In this document: positions 1 through 5,769 of the stretch, piece by piece
Numbering within the stretch: position 1 is the first letter of the stretch
Layout of the letters: every line of letters starts with the position of its first letter
Origin: Candidatus Methanogaster sp. UBA203
Lineage (GTDB): Archaea > Halobacteriota > Methanosarcinia > Methanosarcinales > Methanogasteraceae
Direction: 5' to 3'
Length of the DNA stretch: 11,540 nucleotides
NCBI GenBank assembly: GCA_002503595.1
Contig: DASC01000073.1
Coordinates: forward strand, 1 to 11,540
The notes under the pieces: model-generated
Databases searched by the model: none
The model's input: only the letters and a program-made list of their open reading frames with translations
Told to the model about the DNA's origin: nothing
Made by a program: the position numbers and the translations under genes

Positions 1-98
1 AGCCTCTCTTTCTCTTCCGGTGTTCCGATTGTGGCAACATGGTGTGTATGAAAGTCTACATGTCCTCCAGACTGAAATGCACGGATATCAGATGCCAC
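1..98 (-). CDS. Possible 5' end of an unrecognised gene leaving the left edge (uncertain)
   Basis: On the minus strand a frame stays open from a TAA near position 160 to the window edge. It reads as a plausible hydrophilic protein that includes the segment VDFHTHHVATIGTPEEKER. The only in-frame usual start is GTG at 96-98, which has no good ribosome binding site. An ATG at 113-115, preceded by a purine-rich GAGAG stretch, would enter the same frame only if one more A were present in the AAAA run (TTTT at 107-110 on the + strand). Plus-strand frames over the same bases are also open for a short way (stops at 101-103 and 132-134), so the coding strand is not settled. The HxH motif could belong to a metal-dependent hydrolase, but this is a guess and I do not recognise the family. 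Confidence 0.28.
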   Translation of the reverse strand, partial: MASDIRAFQSGGHVDFHTHHVATIGTPEEKER

Positions 99-134
99 GT
101 TGAGTGTTTTGTCATACGATTTACTCTCTGTTGA

Positions 135-155
135 AGCATAAAACGGTCTTATGCT
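135..155. repeat. Short inverted repeat, 7-bp arms
   Basis: AGCATAA at 135-141 and TTATGCT at 149-155 are perfect reverse complements with a 7-nt loop. The arms are AT-rich, so a strong RNA hairpin is unlikely. A regulator-binding site between the edge gene and the DUF169 gene is possible. Chance occurrence cannot be excluded. Confidence 0.35.
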
Positions 156-246
156 CGTTTAAACATGAACCTATATGAATGAATGGTTGGCTTCTCATAA
201 ATTTTTCTGGTGAGCCTTTTTCCCACATCCACATTTCCGGGCAACA

Positions 247-294
247 TTTATATCCCGACAGGGAACTGAAATTCACATACATCCACAGAGGAGG
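247..294 (+). promoter_or_regulatory. TATA box and ribosome binding site of the DUF169 gene
   Basis: TTTATATC at 247-254 matches an archaeal TATA box and predicts a transcription start near 278, giving a leader of about 24 nt. AGAGGAGG at 287-294 is a strong Shine-Dalgarno sequence seven bases before the ATG at 302. Together they fix the start of the gene and argue against an upstream start at 179, which would put the TATA box inside the coding region. Confidence 0.7.
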
Positions 295-301
295 CTTTAG
301 C

Positions 302-1045
302 ATGGATTATGCAGAAATGTCAGATAAACTTGTAGACCTGTTAGGACTGAAGGGAAAGCCGATAGCGGTTTCACTGATAAAGAGGGAGGAAGACATCCCA
401 AAAGGCTTGACCGAGGTAGAGAAACCTCGCCGGTACTGTCAGATGCTTCAGGATGCCCGATTTGAGGGCATCACAAGTCTTGCAACCGCAGACACCCACG
501 CCTGTAAAGGCGGTGCAGCAGCGATCGGGCTCATAGATTACGGTCCGAACTTAAAGACTGGCGCGCTGTACCATTACAAACTGAACAAGGAGGTCTCGCT
601 CGGTGTTGCCAAGCGTGTGGTCGATCACATGCCAAGACCAGCACCCGGATCGACCGTCGCAACCGTGATCGCGCCGCTTGACAAGGCGCCGACCGATCCT
701 GATGGCGCGAGACCTGACGTGATCGTGATCATGGCTGGCGTACTTGCAGCACGAAGGATCGTTCAGGCAGTGATCTACCAGCACGGCGGACGGTTCAACG
801 CAAACTTCGCGGGCATCCAATCGACATGCGCAGACGCCACAGCCTATCCGTACATCTCAGGGAATGTGAACGTCTCGATCGGGTGCGATGGTGCGGCAAA
901 GAACGCTGGACTTGCCGATGACGAACTCGTGGTCGGGATACCCGCAGAACTGCTTGAAGAGATTACCGGAACACTTTATGACTGTGCACCGGGATGGGAT
1001 GACTGGCAGACAGGGCGCATTGGTTACGTAAGGAAGAATATCTGA
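302..1045 (+). CDS. DUF169 family protein
   Basis: This 247-residue protein resembles the DUF169 (COG2043) family, which is common in methanogens and anaerobic bacteria and has no established function. It has no signal peptide or membrane segment and is probably cytoplasmic. Five cysteines stand at residues 46, 68, 176, 195 and 228. Cys46 (RRYCQM), Cys68 (ACKGG), Cys176 (STCADA) and Cys195 (SIGCDGAAK) lie in the sort of conserved segments this family shows, so metal or cofactor binding is a reasonable inference. The C-terminal part carries the typical DDELVVGIPAELLEEI stretch. The ATG at 302 is chosen because of the strong ribosome binding site seven bases upstream. The gene stands alone with its own TATA box and is followed by a hairpin, so it appears to be monocistronic. 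Confidence 0.85.
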   Translation: MDYAEMSDKLVDLLGLKGKPIAVSLIKREEDIPKGLTEVEKPRRYCQMLQDARFEGITSLATADTHACKGGAAAIGLIDYGPNLKTGALYHYKLNKEVSLGVAKRVVDHMPRPAPGSTVATVIAPLDKAPTDPDGARPDVIVIMAGVLAARRIVQAVIYQHGGRFNANFAGIQSTCADATAYPYISGNVNVSIGCDGAAKNAGLADDELVVGIPAELLEEITGTLYDCAPGWDDWQTGRIGYVRKNI

Positions 1046-1057
1046 ATCTGATAGCTC

Positions 1058-1093
1058 GGAGGCTGTCGCACCATAAGGCTCCGGCAGCCCTCC
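1058..1093 (+). terminator. Hairpin after the DUF169 gene, possible transcript end
   Basis: GGAGGCTGTCG (1058-1068) can pair with CGGCAGCCCTCC (1082-1093), with one bulged C and one G-U pair, around a 13-nt loop. It begins 13 nt after the stop codon. No T-run follows, so classic intrinsic termination is not supported. A 3'-end stabilising structure or processing signal is as likely. Confidence 0.4.
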
Positions 1094-1286
1094 CGCTGTC
1101 AGTACGTTTGACCTCATCCAAAAATCTCTCATAAACTGAGCTACCCCTGAATACGAAGTTTCCAACCGATCCTATCATAGGACATCTCTTTATATCGCCC
1201 CATCCAACTAAAAATCCGTTCTACTGCGGTTCTTTTCATATACTGATCAGAACCTGCTGCACATAAGAACCTCCCGCACCAGAAAA

Positions 1287-1321
1287 GATTTAATAAATGC
1301 GGGCGCAGTTCTGATCGGTGA
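1287..1321 (+). promoter_or_regulatory. Promoter and ribosome binding site of the Trm112-like gene
   Basis: ATTTAATAAAT near 1288-1298 is a TATA-like element, and GGTGA at 1317-1321 is a ribosome binding site seven bases before the ATG at 1329. A second TATA-like element, CTTTATATC, lies near 1188-1196 and could give a longer leader. Apart from the hairpin, the 1046-1328 gap shows nothing else I can identify. Confidence 0.5.
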
Positions 1322-1328
1322 ACTACTA

Positions 1329-1508
1329 ATGAAACGGGAACTGATGGACATTCTTGCCTGCCCGATATGCAAGGGCGACCTCGAACTGGATGTGACCGAA
1401 GAGACCGATGAGATTATCACGGGCACGTTATATTGCGGGAAATGTGATGAGTACTATCCGATCGAGGATGGTATACCAAACATGCTCCCACCAGACCTCC
1501 GCGAGTAA
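1329..1508 (+). CDS. Trm112-like zinc protein
   Basis: This 59-residue protein belongs to the Trm112 / COG2835 (UPF0434) family. Four zinc-ligand cysteines are visible as CPIC (residues 11-14) and CGKC (36-39), and the family ending YYPIEDGIPNMLP is intact. Archaeal and eukaryotic Trm112 proteins bind and activate SAM-dependent methyltransferases that modify tRNA, rRNA or release factor; bacterial relatives are less well understood. Here it may serve one or more methyltransferases, and a class I methyltransferase lies just downstream in convergent orientation (2072-2698), although a physical link is only inferred. The gene is shorter than average but complete. The stop codon is separated by one base from the start of the next gene, so both are probably translated from one mRNA. 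Confidence 0.85.
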   Translation: MKRELMDILACPICKGDLELDVTEETDEIITGTLYCGKCDEYYPIEDGIPNMLPPDLRE

Positions 1509-1509
1509 C

Positions 1510-2091
1510 ATGGATCAGCCAAAACAATCCTCACAGCAGATCATCCTCAATCGAACCCGATTCAATTCCATCGAATTCGAGACCAAACACGTTGAGTTGG
1601 TACTGCCCCGTGGCAGGGACGTTAAATTTCCGATTGAGATCAGCAACTATGGCGCGCCAACACAGATAAATCTGTCTGCCAGCAACGAGATCGAAGATTG
1701 TGTCAGGTTCATGCACAATGATTTTGCCGCGGTCGGCAAGACGGTCGTGGATGCGATCGTGCATATCCAGACGCAGCGGCATGGAAGCATCGCCGTGACT
1801 GTGGGATATGGCGCGAATACCGACGGTTTCAACATCGACATGATAGCAGAACCGTATCAGGAGATCGATGCAGACCCGGGTCTCGCAGTTCCGGGAGAGG
1901 GGACGAGGGGATACCAGGAAGTGTCGCAGATATCCGCCCATCCGGCACTGAAAGTGGTTGCCGCGCTCGCATTCATTCTCGTAATCTTAAAGCTCTTTGA
2001 TATGGTTCCCGGTTACGTCGGCATAGTCTCAGCTATCCTGCTGCTGGTTATACTCATCATGTACAAACTATTCACAACTTCTTCGCAATGA
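1510..2091 (+). CDS. Membrane-anchored protein of unknown function
   Basis: This 193-residue protein has a soluble N-terminal part of about 145 residues, rich in alternating polar and hydrophobic residues as in a beta-sandwich. Two hydrophobic helices follow, at about 147-163 and 168-187, separated by a short loop (DMVPGY). This implies a C-terminal hairpin anchor with most of the protein on one side of the membrane. It recalls small euryarchaeal membrane proteins grouped as DUF7524, including a GYGA segment at 99-102, but I am not certain of the family. The ATG at 1510 is chosen because it lies one base after the Trm112-like stop; longer versions starting at 1408 would overlap that gene out of frame. 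The 3' end overlaps the convergent methyltransferase gene by 20 nt. Confidence 0.75.
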   Translation: MDQPKQSSQQIILNRTRFNSIEFETKHVELVLPRGRDVKFPIEISNYGAPTQINLSASNEIEDCVRFMHNDFAAVGKTVVDAIVHIQTQRHGSIAVTVGYGANTDGFNIDMIAEPYQEIDADPGLAVPGEGTRGYQEVSQISAHPALKVVAALAFILVILKLFDMVPGYVGIVSAILLLVILIMYKLFTTSSQ

Positions 2092-2698
2092 TCGCCTCTG
2101 CGATCTGGAAATCCTTGTACACCTGCATCTCGACGTCCTGCTGCCGCATGTAGGGGAGCAGGTCTGCGCCCTCGGCACGCCAGACCCATGCATAAAACCT
2201 GCTTAAAAAGTTAAAAACGTCGACCGGACCTTTGTTACTCTTCAAGTGGAGAAGACTGATCGTACCGCTCTTTTTAAGAACCCTGAGTGCCTCAGAGACC
2301 GCAATCTCAGGTCCATCGATGGTGTCCATACCGCAGGTGCAGAATACCGCGTCGAACGTTTCATCACCAAAAGGCAGCGACTGGACCATCCCCTGCACGC
2401 GATGAAGATTCTTGTACTTACTGTTTCTCAATCGATTGACTTTCAGCACATTTCTGGAGATATCGATCCCGATAACCGCCCCGTTCTTGACCCATCTGGC
2501 GAGAAGCCCTGCGTTTCTTCCGGTGCCGCTTGTCAGATCGAGCACCATGCCGGAATCGCCAAGATTCGTAGCTTTTATCAATTTTTTCCGGGAATACTGC
2601 TTTGAACCGAGCCACAACACATCATCGAGATCGTACAGCAATGCGAGGCGGTTGTACCGATCTCTCGTCTTTCCAGTCTCTTCTAAATAATCAGACAT
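2072..2698 (-). CDS. Class I SAM-dependent methyltransferase
   Basis: This 208-residue protein has the UbiE/Methyltransf_11 pattern. Motif I is VLDLTSGTGRN (residues 52-62), the acidic residue after strand 2 is Asp79 (IGIDIS), the QSLPFGDETFDAVFC stretch (106-120) covers motif II, and VLKKSGTISLLH (140-151) is the strand-5 region. The substrate cannot be told; the family includes menaquinone, lipid, small-molecule and RNA methylating enzymes. It is the last gene of the pan-tfe cluster: its ATG lies nine bases after the tfe stop, so it is probably co-transcribed with tfe. GGAAGTGA about nine bases upstream may be the ribosome binding site. It converges on the Trm112/membrane protein pair with a 20-nt overlap. 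Trm112 activation is possible but unproven. Confidence 0.85.
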   Translation of the reverse strand: MSDYLEETGKTRDRYNRLALLYDLDDVLWLGSKQYSRKKLIKATNLGDSGMVLDLTSGTGRNAGLLARWVKNGAVIGIDISRNVLKVNRLRNSKYKNLHRVQGMVQSLPFGDETFDAVFCTCGMDTIDGPEIAVSEALRVLKKSGTISLLHLKSNKGPVDVFNFLSRFYAWVWRAEGADLLPYMRQQDVEMQVYKDFQIAEAIIAKKL

Positions 2699-2707
2699 CT
2701 GTAAAAA

Positions 2708-3223
2708 TCACTTCCGAACAGCATATTCCATCTCTGAGATTCTCCCAGACAACTTATCCACCAGTTCCTCATTATCCTGGTAAAACAGCTCATCTCCGCA
2801 GACCGGGCAGATAAAATCAGTCTCGGATGCGGTATCGAAGAGAAATCGCGCGCATTTGTGGTTGCAGATGTAGAATACACCGTTTACCTCGAATTCGAGC
2901 CGCTCCTTTAAATTGTCAAGCAACCTCTCAAACTCGATATCCATGCGGTCATCGAGGTTCTCCGGATAGAGCGTCCAGTGGTATGTTAGCCAGCCTGTAT
3001 CCGGGTTACGCTCCCTCCGGTATCCCGCAAGCCGGTTCTCGTGCAGTTTAAAGAGCGTCTTCCTGATCACGTTTATATCCATCTCGATCTCTTCTGCAAC
3101 GACCTCATCGACGATCTCGCCGGCAGGCAGTTTCTCGAGGATCTCTACGCCGTCTGCCCCGATGATCTTTACCAGATACTGGTGCACAACAGGGTCACCT
3201 ATATCGATCAATCGATCACCCAT
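2708..3223 (-). CDS. tfe: Transcription initiation factor E, alpha subunit (TFE)
   Basis: This 171-residue protein has the archaeal TFE alpha layout. A winged-helix domain (about residues 10-90, starting with DPVVHQYLVKIIG and including the NVIRKTLFKLHENRLAGYRRERN segment) is followed by a coiled linker (about 92-112) and a zinc ribbon. The zinc ligands are Cys120, Cys124, Cys139 and Cys142; the first knuckle is CX3C (CNHKC), the second CX2C. TFE joins TBP and TFB at the promoter and helps RNA polymerase open DNA. The ATG directly abuts the TGA of the upstream HEPN-like gene (TGAATG), and AAGGA eight bases before the ATG lies inside that gene's last codons. Translation of tfe is therefore probably coupled to the HEPN-like gene. 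Confidence 0.95.
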   Translation of the reverse strand: MGDRLIDIGDPVVHQYLVKIIGADGVEILEKLPAGEIVDEVVAEEIEMDINVIRKTLFKLHENRLAGYRRERNPDTGWLTYHWTLYPENLDDRMDIEFERLLDNLKERLEFEVNGVFYICNHKCARFLFDTASETDFICPVCGDELFYQDNEELVDKLSGRISEMEYAVRK

Positions 3224-3631
3224 TCATCGTCCTTGAAACTGTGCGTATATTTCATGATCAAGAATCTCAACCAACCGCTTCAAGAGTTTTTCGGTTTTTT
3301 TTCTATAATCTTCGAACATCGATTTGTTCATGAAGTCGTGAAAGAAATTTGCATGGATGGTTTCTGCATCGGTTATCCACCCCCCCATCTCTTCATCTTT
3401 ATATGCTGATGCCAACTCCTTTACAAAATGCACAACAGCTCTATGTGTCGTTAATTTTCTGCCATAAAACAGACCTATGGCATAGACCAATGCGTTCAAT
3501 GTCCCCCACAAAAATTCAGATGCTTTTGAGAACTTTTTGGTTTCATAATGTTTTCTAAAATTGTCATAATAGTAATTTGCAAGTTCTCTCCTTCTGTTGA
3601 TCTCCGATATGCCCCTGTCATCAACATTCAT
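3224..3631 (-). CDS. HEPN-fold protein, PaREP1-like
   Basis: This 135-residue, all-helical protein resembles the PaREP1/HEPN group of archaeal proteins. Visible signs are an N-terminal helix with YYYDNFRKHYETKKFSKASE, a central helix EFLWGTLNALVYAIGL, a THRAVVHF stretch, and the family-like segment WITDAETIHANFFHDFM (residues 85-101). Arg58-Lys-Leu-Thr-Thr-His63 has RX4H spacing as in HEPN nucleases, but it may not be in the catalytic position, so RNase activity is only a possibility. It shares an ATGA overlap with the 129-residue gene upstream and abuts tfe downstream. Base use is clearly more AT-rich than pan or tfe, which suggests acquisition. It and its partner look like a two-gene accessory module, perhaps toxin-antitoxin-like. 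Confidence 0.75.
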   Translation of the reverse strand: MNVDDRGISEINRRRELANYYYDNFRKHYETKKFSKASEFLWGTLNALVYAIGLFYGRKLTTHRAVVHFVKELASAYKDEEMGGWITDAETIHANFFHDFMNKSMFEDYRKKTEKLLKRLVEILDHEIYAQFQGR

Positions 3632-4017
3632 ACCACAACGTCCCTCTTCGGGTAAATTGGTATGGTTTCTCCATCAGTTCTGATTTCTTTTAATACCACT
3701 GTAATCTGGAAATAATCTGGAAATATCCCATAATCCCGCAGAAGTGGCCATGAATTTCTTGAGAAATGTAGCCAATCATCAGATCCAAGATAACCTTGAC
3801 GCAATACAAACTCAATCTCTTTCCCGATCATTTCATCTGCTTCAAACTCCCTCCCGACCTCTTCAACCCCTAATATCTCTCCAAGAACGACCGCATTGTC
3901 TTGCAGTTCATAAGGCGCTGATAAGAAACTTTTGGGTACGCGCAGGAATATATTTACCGCACCCTCCGGCACAAAGACCCCCTCGCTCTTCAACATTCTT
4001 TCTAAGATCAATCCCAT
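3628..4017 (-). CDS. Unrecognised 129-aa partner of the HEPN-like gene
   Basis: I do not recognise this 129-residue protein. It has no cysteine, no membrane segment and no signal peptide. The sequence alternates short hydrophobic strands and charged turns (for example AVVLGEILGVEEVG, and FQITVVLKEI), suggesting a mostly beta or alpha/beta fold. It ends in KRDVVV. Acidic and aromatic residues cluster around 75-101 (GYLGSDDWLHFSRNSWPLL and DYGIFPDY). The start is supported by GAGGCGAT upstream on the minus strand, and the gap from pan is 14 nt. Its stop overlaps the HEPN-like start as ATGA, the hallmark of tightly coupled partners. It could be the antitoxin or substrate-binding half of the module; this is inference from gene order only. 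Confidence 0.7.
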   Translation of the reverse strand: MGLILERMLKSEGVFVPEGAVNIFLRVPKSFLSAPYELQDNAVVLGEILGVEEVGREFEADEMIGKEIEFVLRQGYLGSDDWLHFSRNSWPLLRDYGIFPDYFQITVVLKEIRTDGETIPIYPKRDVVV

Positions 4018-4031
4018 TTATATCGCCTCTT

Positions 4032-5261
4032 TCACGCAAACATGCCTTCTGAATACCGGTCTACCATGCCCTCGGGGTTCATTATGTGCTTGATCGCATC
4101 CTCGAAATCCTTCTGGTGTACCGCATCCTTCTCCTCACGCACCGCACACATGCCCGCTTCCATCACAATCGCCCGTAAAGCAGCGCCATTCGCATCCTCG
4201 GTCAGTGTCGCAATGCGATCAAAATCGACATCGTCTGCAAGCCGCATCTTTTCCGTATGGATAAGCAGGATCTTGACGCGTGCTTCACGATCCGGTATGG
4301 GTACGTAGACCAGCCGGTCGAAACGTCCTGGGCGGATCAGCGCGGGATCGAGTACATCCCACCGGTTGGTTGCTGCAAGGATGCAGACATCGCCTCTCGA
4401 ATTGAATCCGTCCATCTCTGATAGGAGTTGCATGAGTGTGCGCTGGACCTCCCTTCCACCGGAACTGGCATCATCGAGCCGCACCGCGCCAATTGAGTCC
4501 AGTTCGTCGATGAATATGATCGCGGGCGCTTTTTTCCGCGCCATCTCGAATACGTCACGCACCATACGTGCACCCTCACCGATATACTTCTGAACGAGTT
4601 CCGAACCGACCACACGGATAAATGTGGCATCAGTCCGGGTGGCAACCGCTTTTGCAAGAAGGGTCTTTCCTGTGCCGGGCGGACCGAACAGTAAAACGCC
4701 TTTCGGCGGATCGATGCCGATGCGTTCGAATATCTCGGGTTTGGTGAGTGCAAATTCCACAGCCCCCTTGAGCACCTCAATCTGCTTATCAAGACCCCCG
4801 ATCTGGTCGTAATCGATGTCAGGTGATTCTATGACCTCCATTGCCTGCACCAGGGGGTCTTCTGATCTGGGGATGACCGCAACGATCGACAGATGCTCCT
4901 TGTTAAGCGCAACCTGCACACCGGGCTTGAGATCACCATCTTTGATGAACTGGGAACTCCCGACGATGAATTCGGGACCTGTGCTCGATCGCACAATCGA
5001 TTTACCCTCATCAAGAACGTTTACGAGCGTTCCAACCAACTGCGGTGTTGTTTTTAGTTTATCGAGTTCACTCCGCAGTTTCCTAAGTTCACGCTCGTAC
5101 TTCAATCGCTGGTCTTCAGCAAGCTGCTTTTCAGTCTCAACCTTCTGGTACTGCTTCTCGAGCAGGTCATTTTTCAATTCGAGTTGCTGCATGCGGTCCA
5201 CGACATACTTGGAGAACTCTGTTGAATCTATATCCGCATCAGCGTCCATTTCCAAATCCAT
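4032..5261 (-). CDS. pan: Proteasome-activating nucleotidase (PAN)
   Basis: This 409-residue protein is the hexameric AAA ATPase that unfolds substrates and feeds them to the archaeal 20S proteasome. Layout: N-terminal coiled coil (about 15-72), OB-fold domain (about 75-130), AAA module (about 150-395). Visible motifs are Walker A GPPGTGKT (193-200), pore loop KYIGEG (225-230), Walker B IIFIDE (248-253), sensor 1 ATNR (297-300) and the RPGRFDR arginine-finger region (310-316). The C-terminus is GMFA, so the proteasome-docking HbYX position reads Met-Phe-Ala, with Phe in place of the usual Tyr. The start is set at the first ATG preceding the coiled coil; a start nine bases further in (5252) is also possible. 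A longer frame reaching 5516 runs antisense to mbf1 and is rejected. It leads a five-gene leftward cluster. Confidence 0.95.
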   Translation of the reverse strand: MDLEMDADADIDSTEFSKYVVDRMQQLELKNDLLEKQYQKVETEKQLAEDQRLKYERELRKLRSELDKLKTTPQLVGTLVNVLDEGKSIVRSSTGPEFIVGSSQFIKDGDLKPGVQVALNKEHLSIVAVIPRSEDPLVQAMEVIESPDIDYDQIGGLDKQIEVLKGAVEFALTKPEIFERIGIDPPKGVLLFGPPGTGKTLLAKAVATRTDATFIRVVGSELVQKYIGEGARMVRDVFEMARKKAPAIIFIDELDSIGAVRLDDASSGGREVQRTLMQLLSEMDGFNSRGDVCILAATNRWDVLDPALIRPGRFDRLVYVPIPDREARVKILLIHTEKMRLADDVDFDRIATLTEDANGAALRAIVMEAGMCAVREEKDAVHQKDFEDAIKHIMNPEGMVDRYSEGMFA

Positions 5262-5325
5262 TATAAGACTGAATATCCTGACAACACATAAACCTTTATG
5301 GACGATGGGATGATACGCTATTCCT
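5262..5325. promoter_or_regulatory. Divergent promoter region of pan and mbf1
   Basis: Only 64 nt separate the two start codons. The segment around 5285-5300 (ACATAAACCTTTATGG) contains AT-rich elements readable on both strands: GGTTTATGTG for pan and ACCTTTATGG for mbf1. With TATA spacing near 25 nt, both leaders would be very short. The two promoters therefore overlap, and mutual interference or shared control is plausible. Confidence 0.5.
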
Positions 5326-5769
5326 ATGCAATGCGAAATATGCGGAAGCAACATCCGCGGAAAAGCGCATCGGGTGATCCTCGAGGGTACCGAGTTAAAC
5401 GTCTGTGACGCTTGTGCAAAATACGGGCACGAGGTCAAGCAGGTACCAAAGGCCACTGCCACTGGAAGAGTGCCAGCAAGCAAGGTGCCGGCAGGGAGGG
5501 TTCCAGCAGGCATCACGTTTCGTACCGGGTCGCGGAGGCGCCCGGATATGTTTGACCAGATGACCGACGAACTGCTCTCTGATTATGGCTTTGCGATCAG
5601 GCGCGCTCGTGAGGCGCGCGGCATGTCTCAGGAAGAACTGGCACTTGCGATAAAGGAAAAATCGTCGCTCATCAAGAAGATAGAGCGCGAAGACTTAAGA
5701 CTCGAGGACAGTGTTCGTAAGAAACTCGAACGCGTGCTTGGAATCTCGCTTACTGAGACGATTGAGTAG
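5326..5769 (+). CDS. Archaeal multiprotein bridging factor 1 (MBF1)
   Basis: This 147-residue protein matches archaeal MBF1 (COG1813). It has an N-terminal zinc ribbon with CEIC (residues 3-6) and CDAC (27-30), a flexible linker (about 38-66), and a Xre-type helix-turn-helix (about 82-142) containing AIRRAREARGMSQEELA, KEKSSLIKKIE and a C-terminal helix. Archaeal MBF1 associates with ribosomes and is thought to act in translation or in coactivation. The linker contains a small repeat of the unit RVPA/KVPAG (GRVPASKVPAGRVPAG), which is also seen as near-repeats in the DNA at about 5466-5510. The gene diverges from pan and overlaps the 3' end of glyS by 20 nt, so it is monocistronic. Confidence 0.9.
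   Translation: MQCEICGSNIRGKAHRVILEGTELNVCDACAKYGHEVKQVPKATATGRVPASKVPAGRVPAGITFRTGSRRRPDMFDQMTDELLSDYGFAIRRAREARGMSQEELALAIKEKSSLIKKIEREDLRLEDSVRKKLERVLGISLTETIE

Larger units (their letters stand above)
99..301. other. Intergenic region before the DUF169 gene
   Basis: No convincing gene was seen here. It holds a small inverted repeat (135-155), two T-rich runs near 200 and 217 (TTTTT) that could act as archaeal terminators for a rightward transcript, and the promoter and ribosome binding site of the DUF169 gene at its right end. Confidence 0.5.

Noticed and set aside
179..301. N-terminal extension of the DUF169 protein
   Set aside because: It would include the TATA box and ribosome binding site; the strong AGAGGAGG before the ATG at 302 decides the start.
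1171..1181. 11-nt palindrome CCTATCATAGG
   Set aside because: Too short and isolated to call an operator; it is expected by chance in a window this size.
1408..1509. Extension of the membrane protein into the Trm112-like gene
   Set aside because: It overlaps the zinc protein out of frame; the ATG at 1510 directly after the stop is the natural start.
4032..5516. Longer PAN reading with 85 extra N-terminal residues
   Set aside because: The extension runs antisense over mbf1 and consists of the reverse reading of its VPAG repeat; PAN proteins start just before the coiled coil, as with the ATG at 5259-5261.
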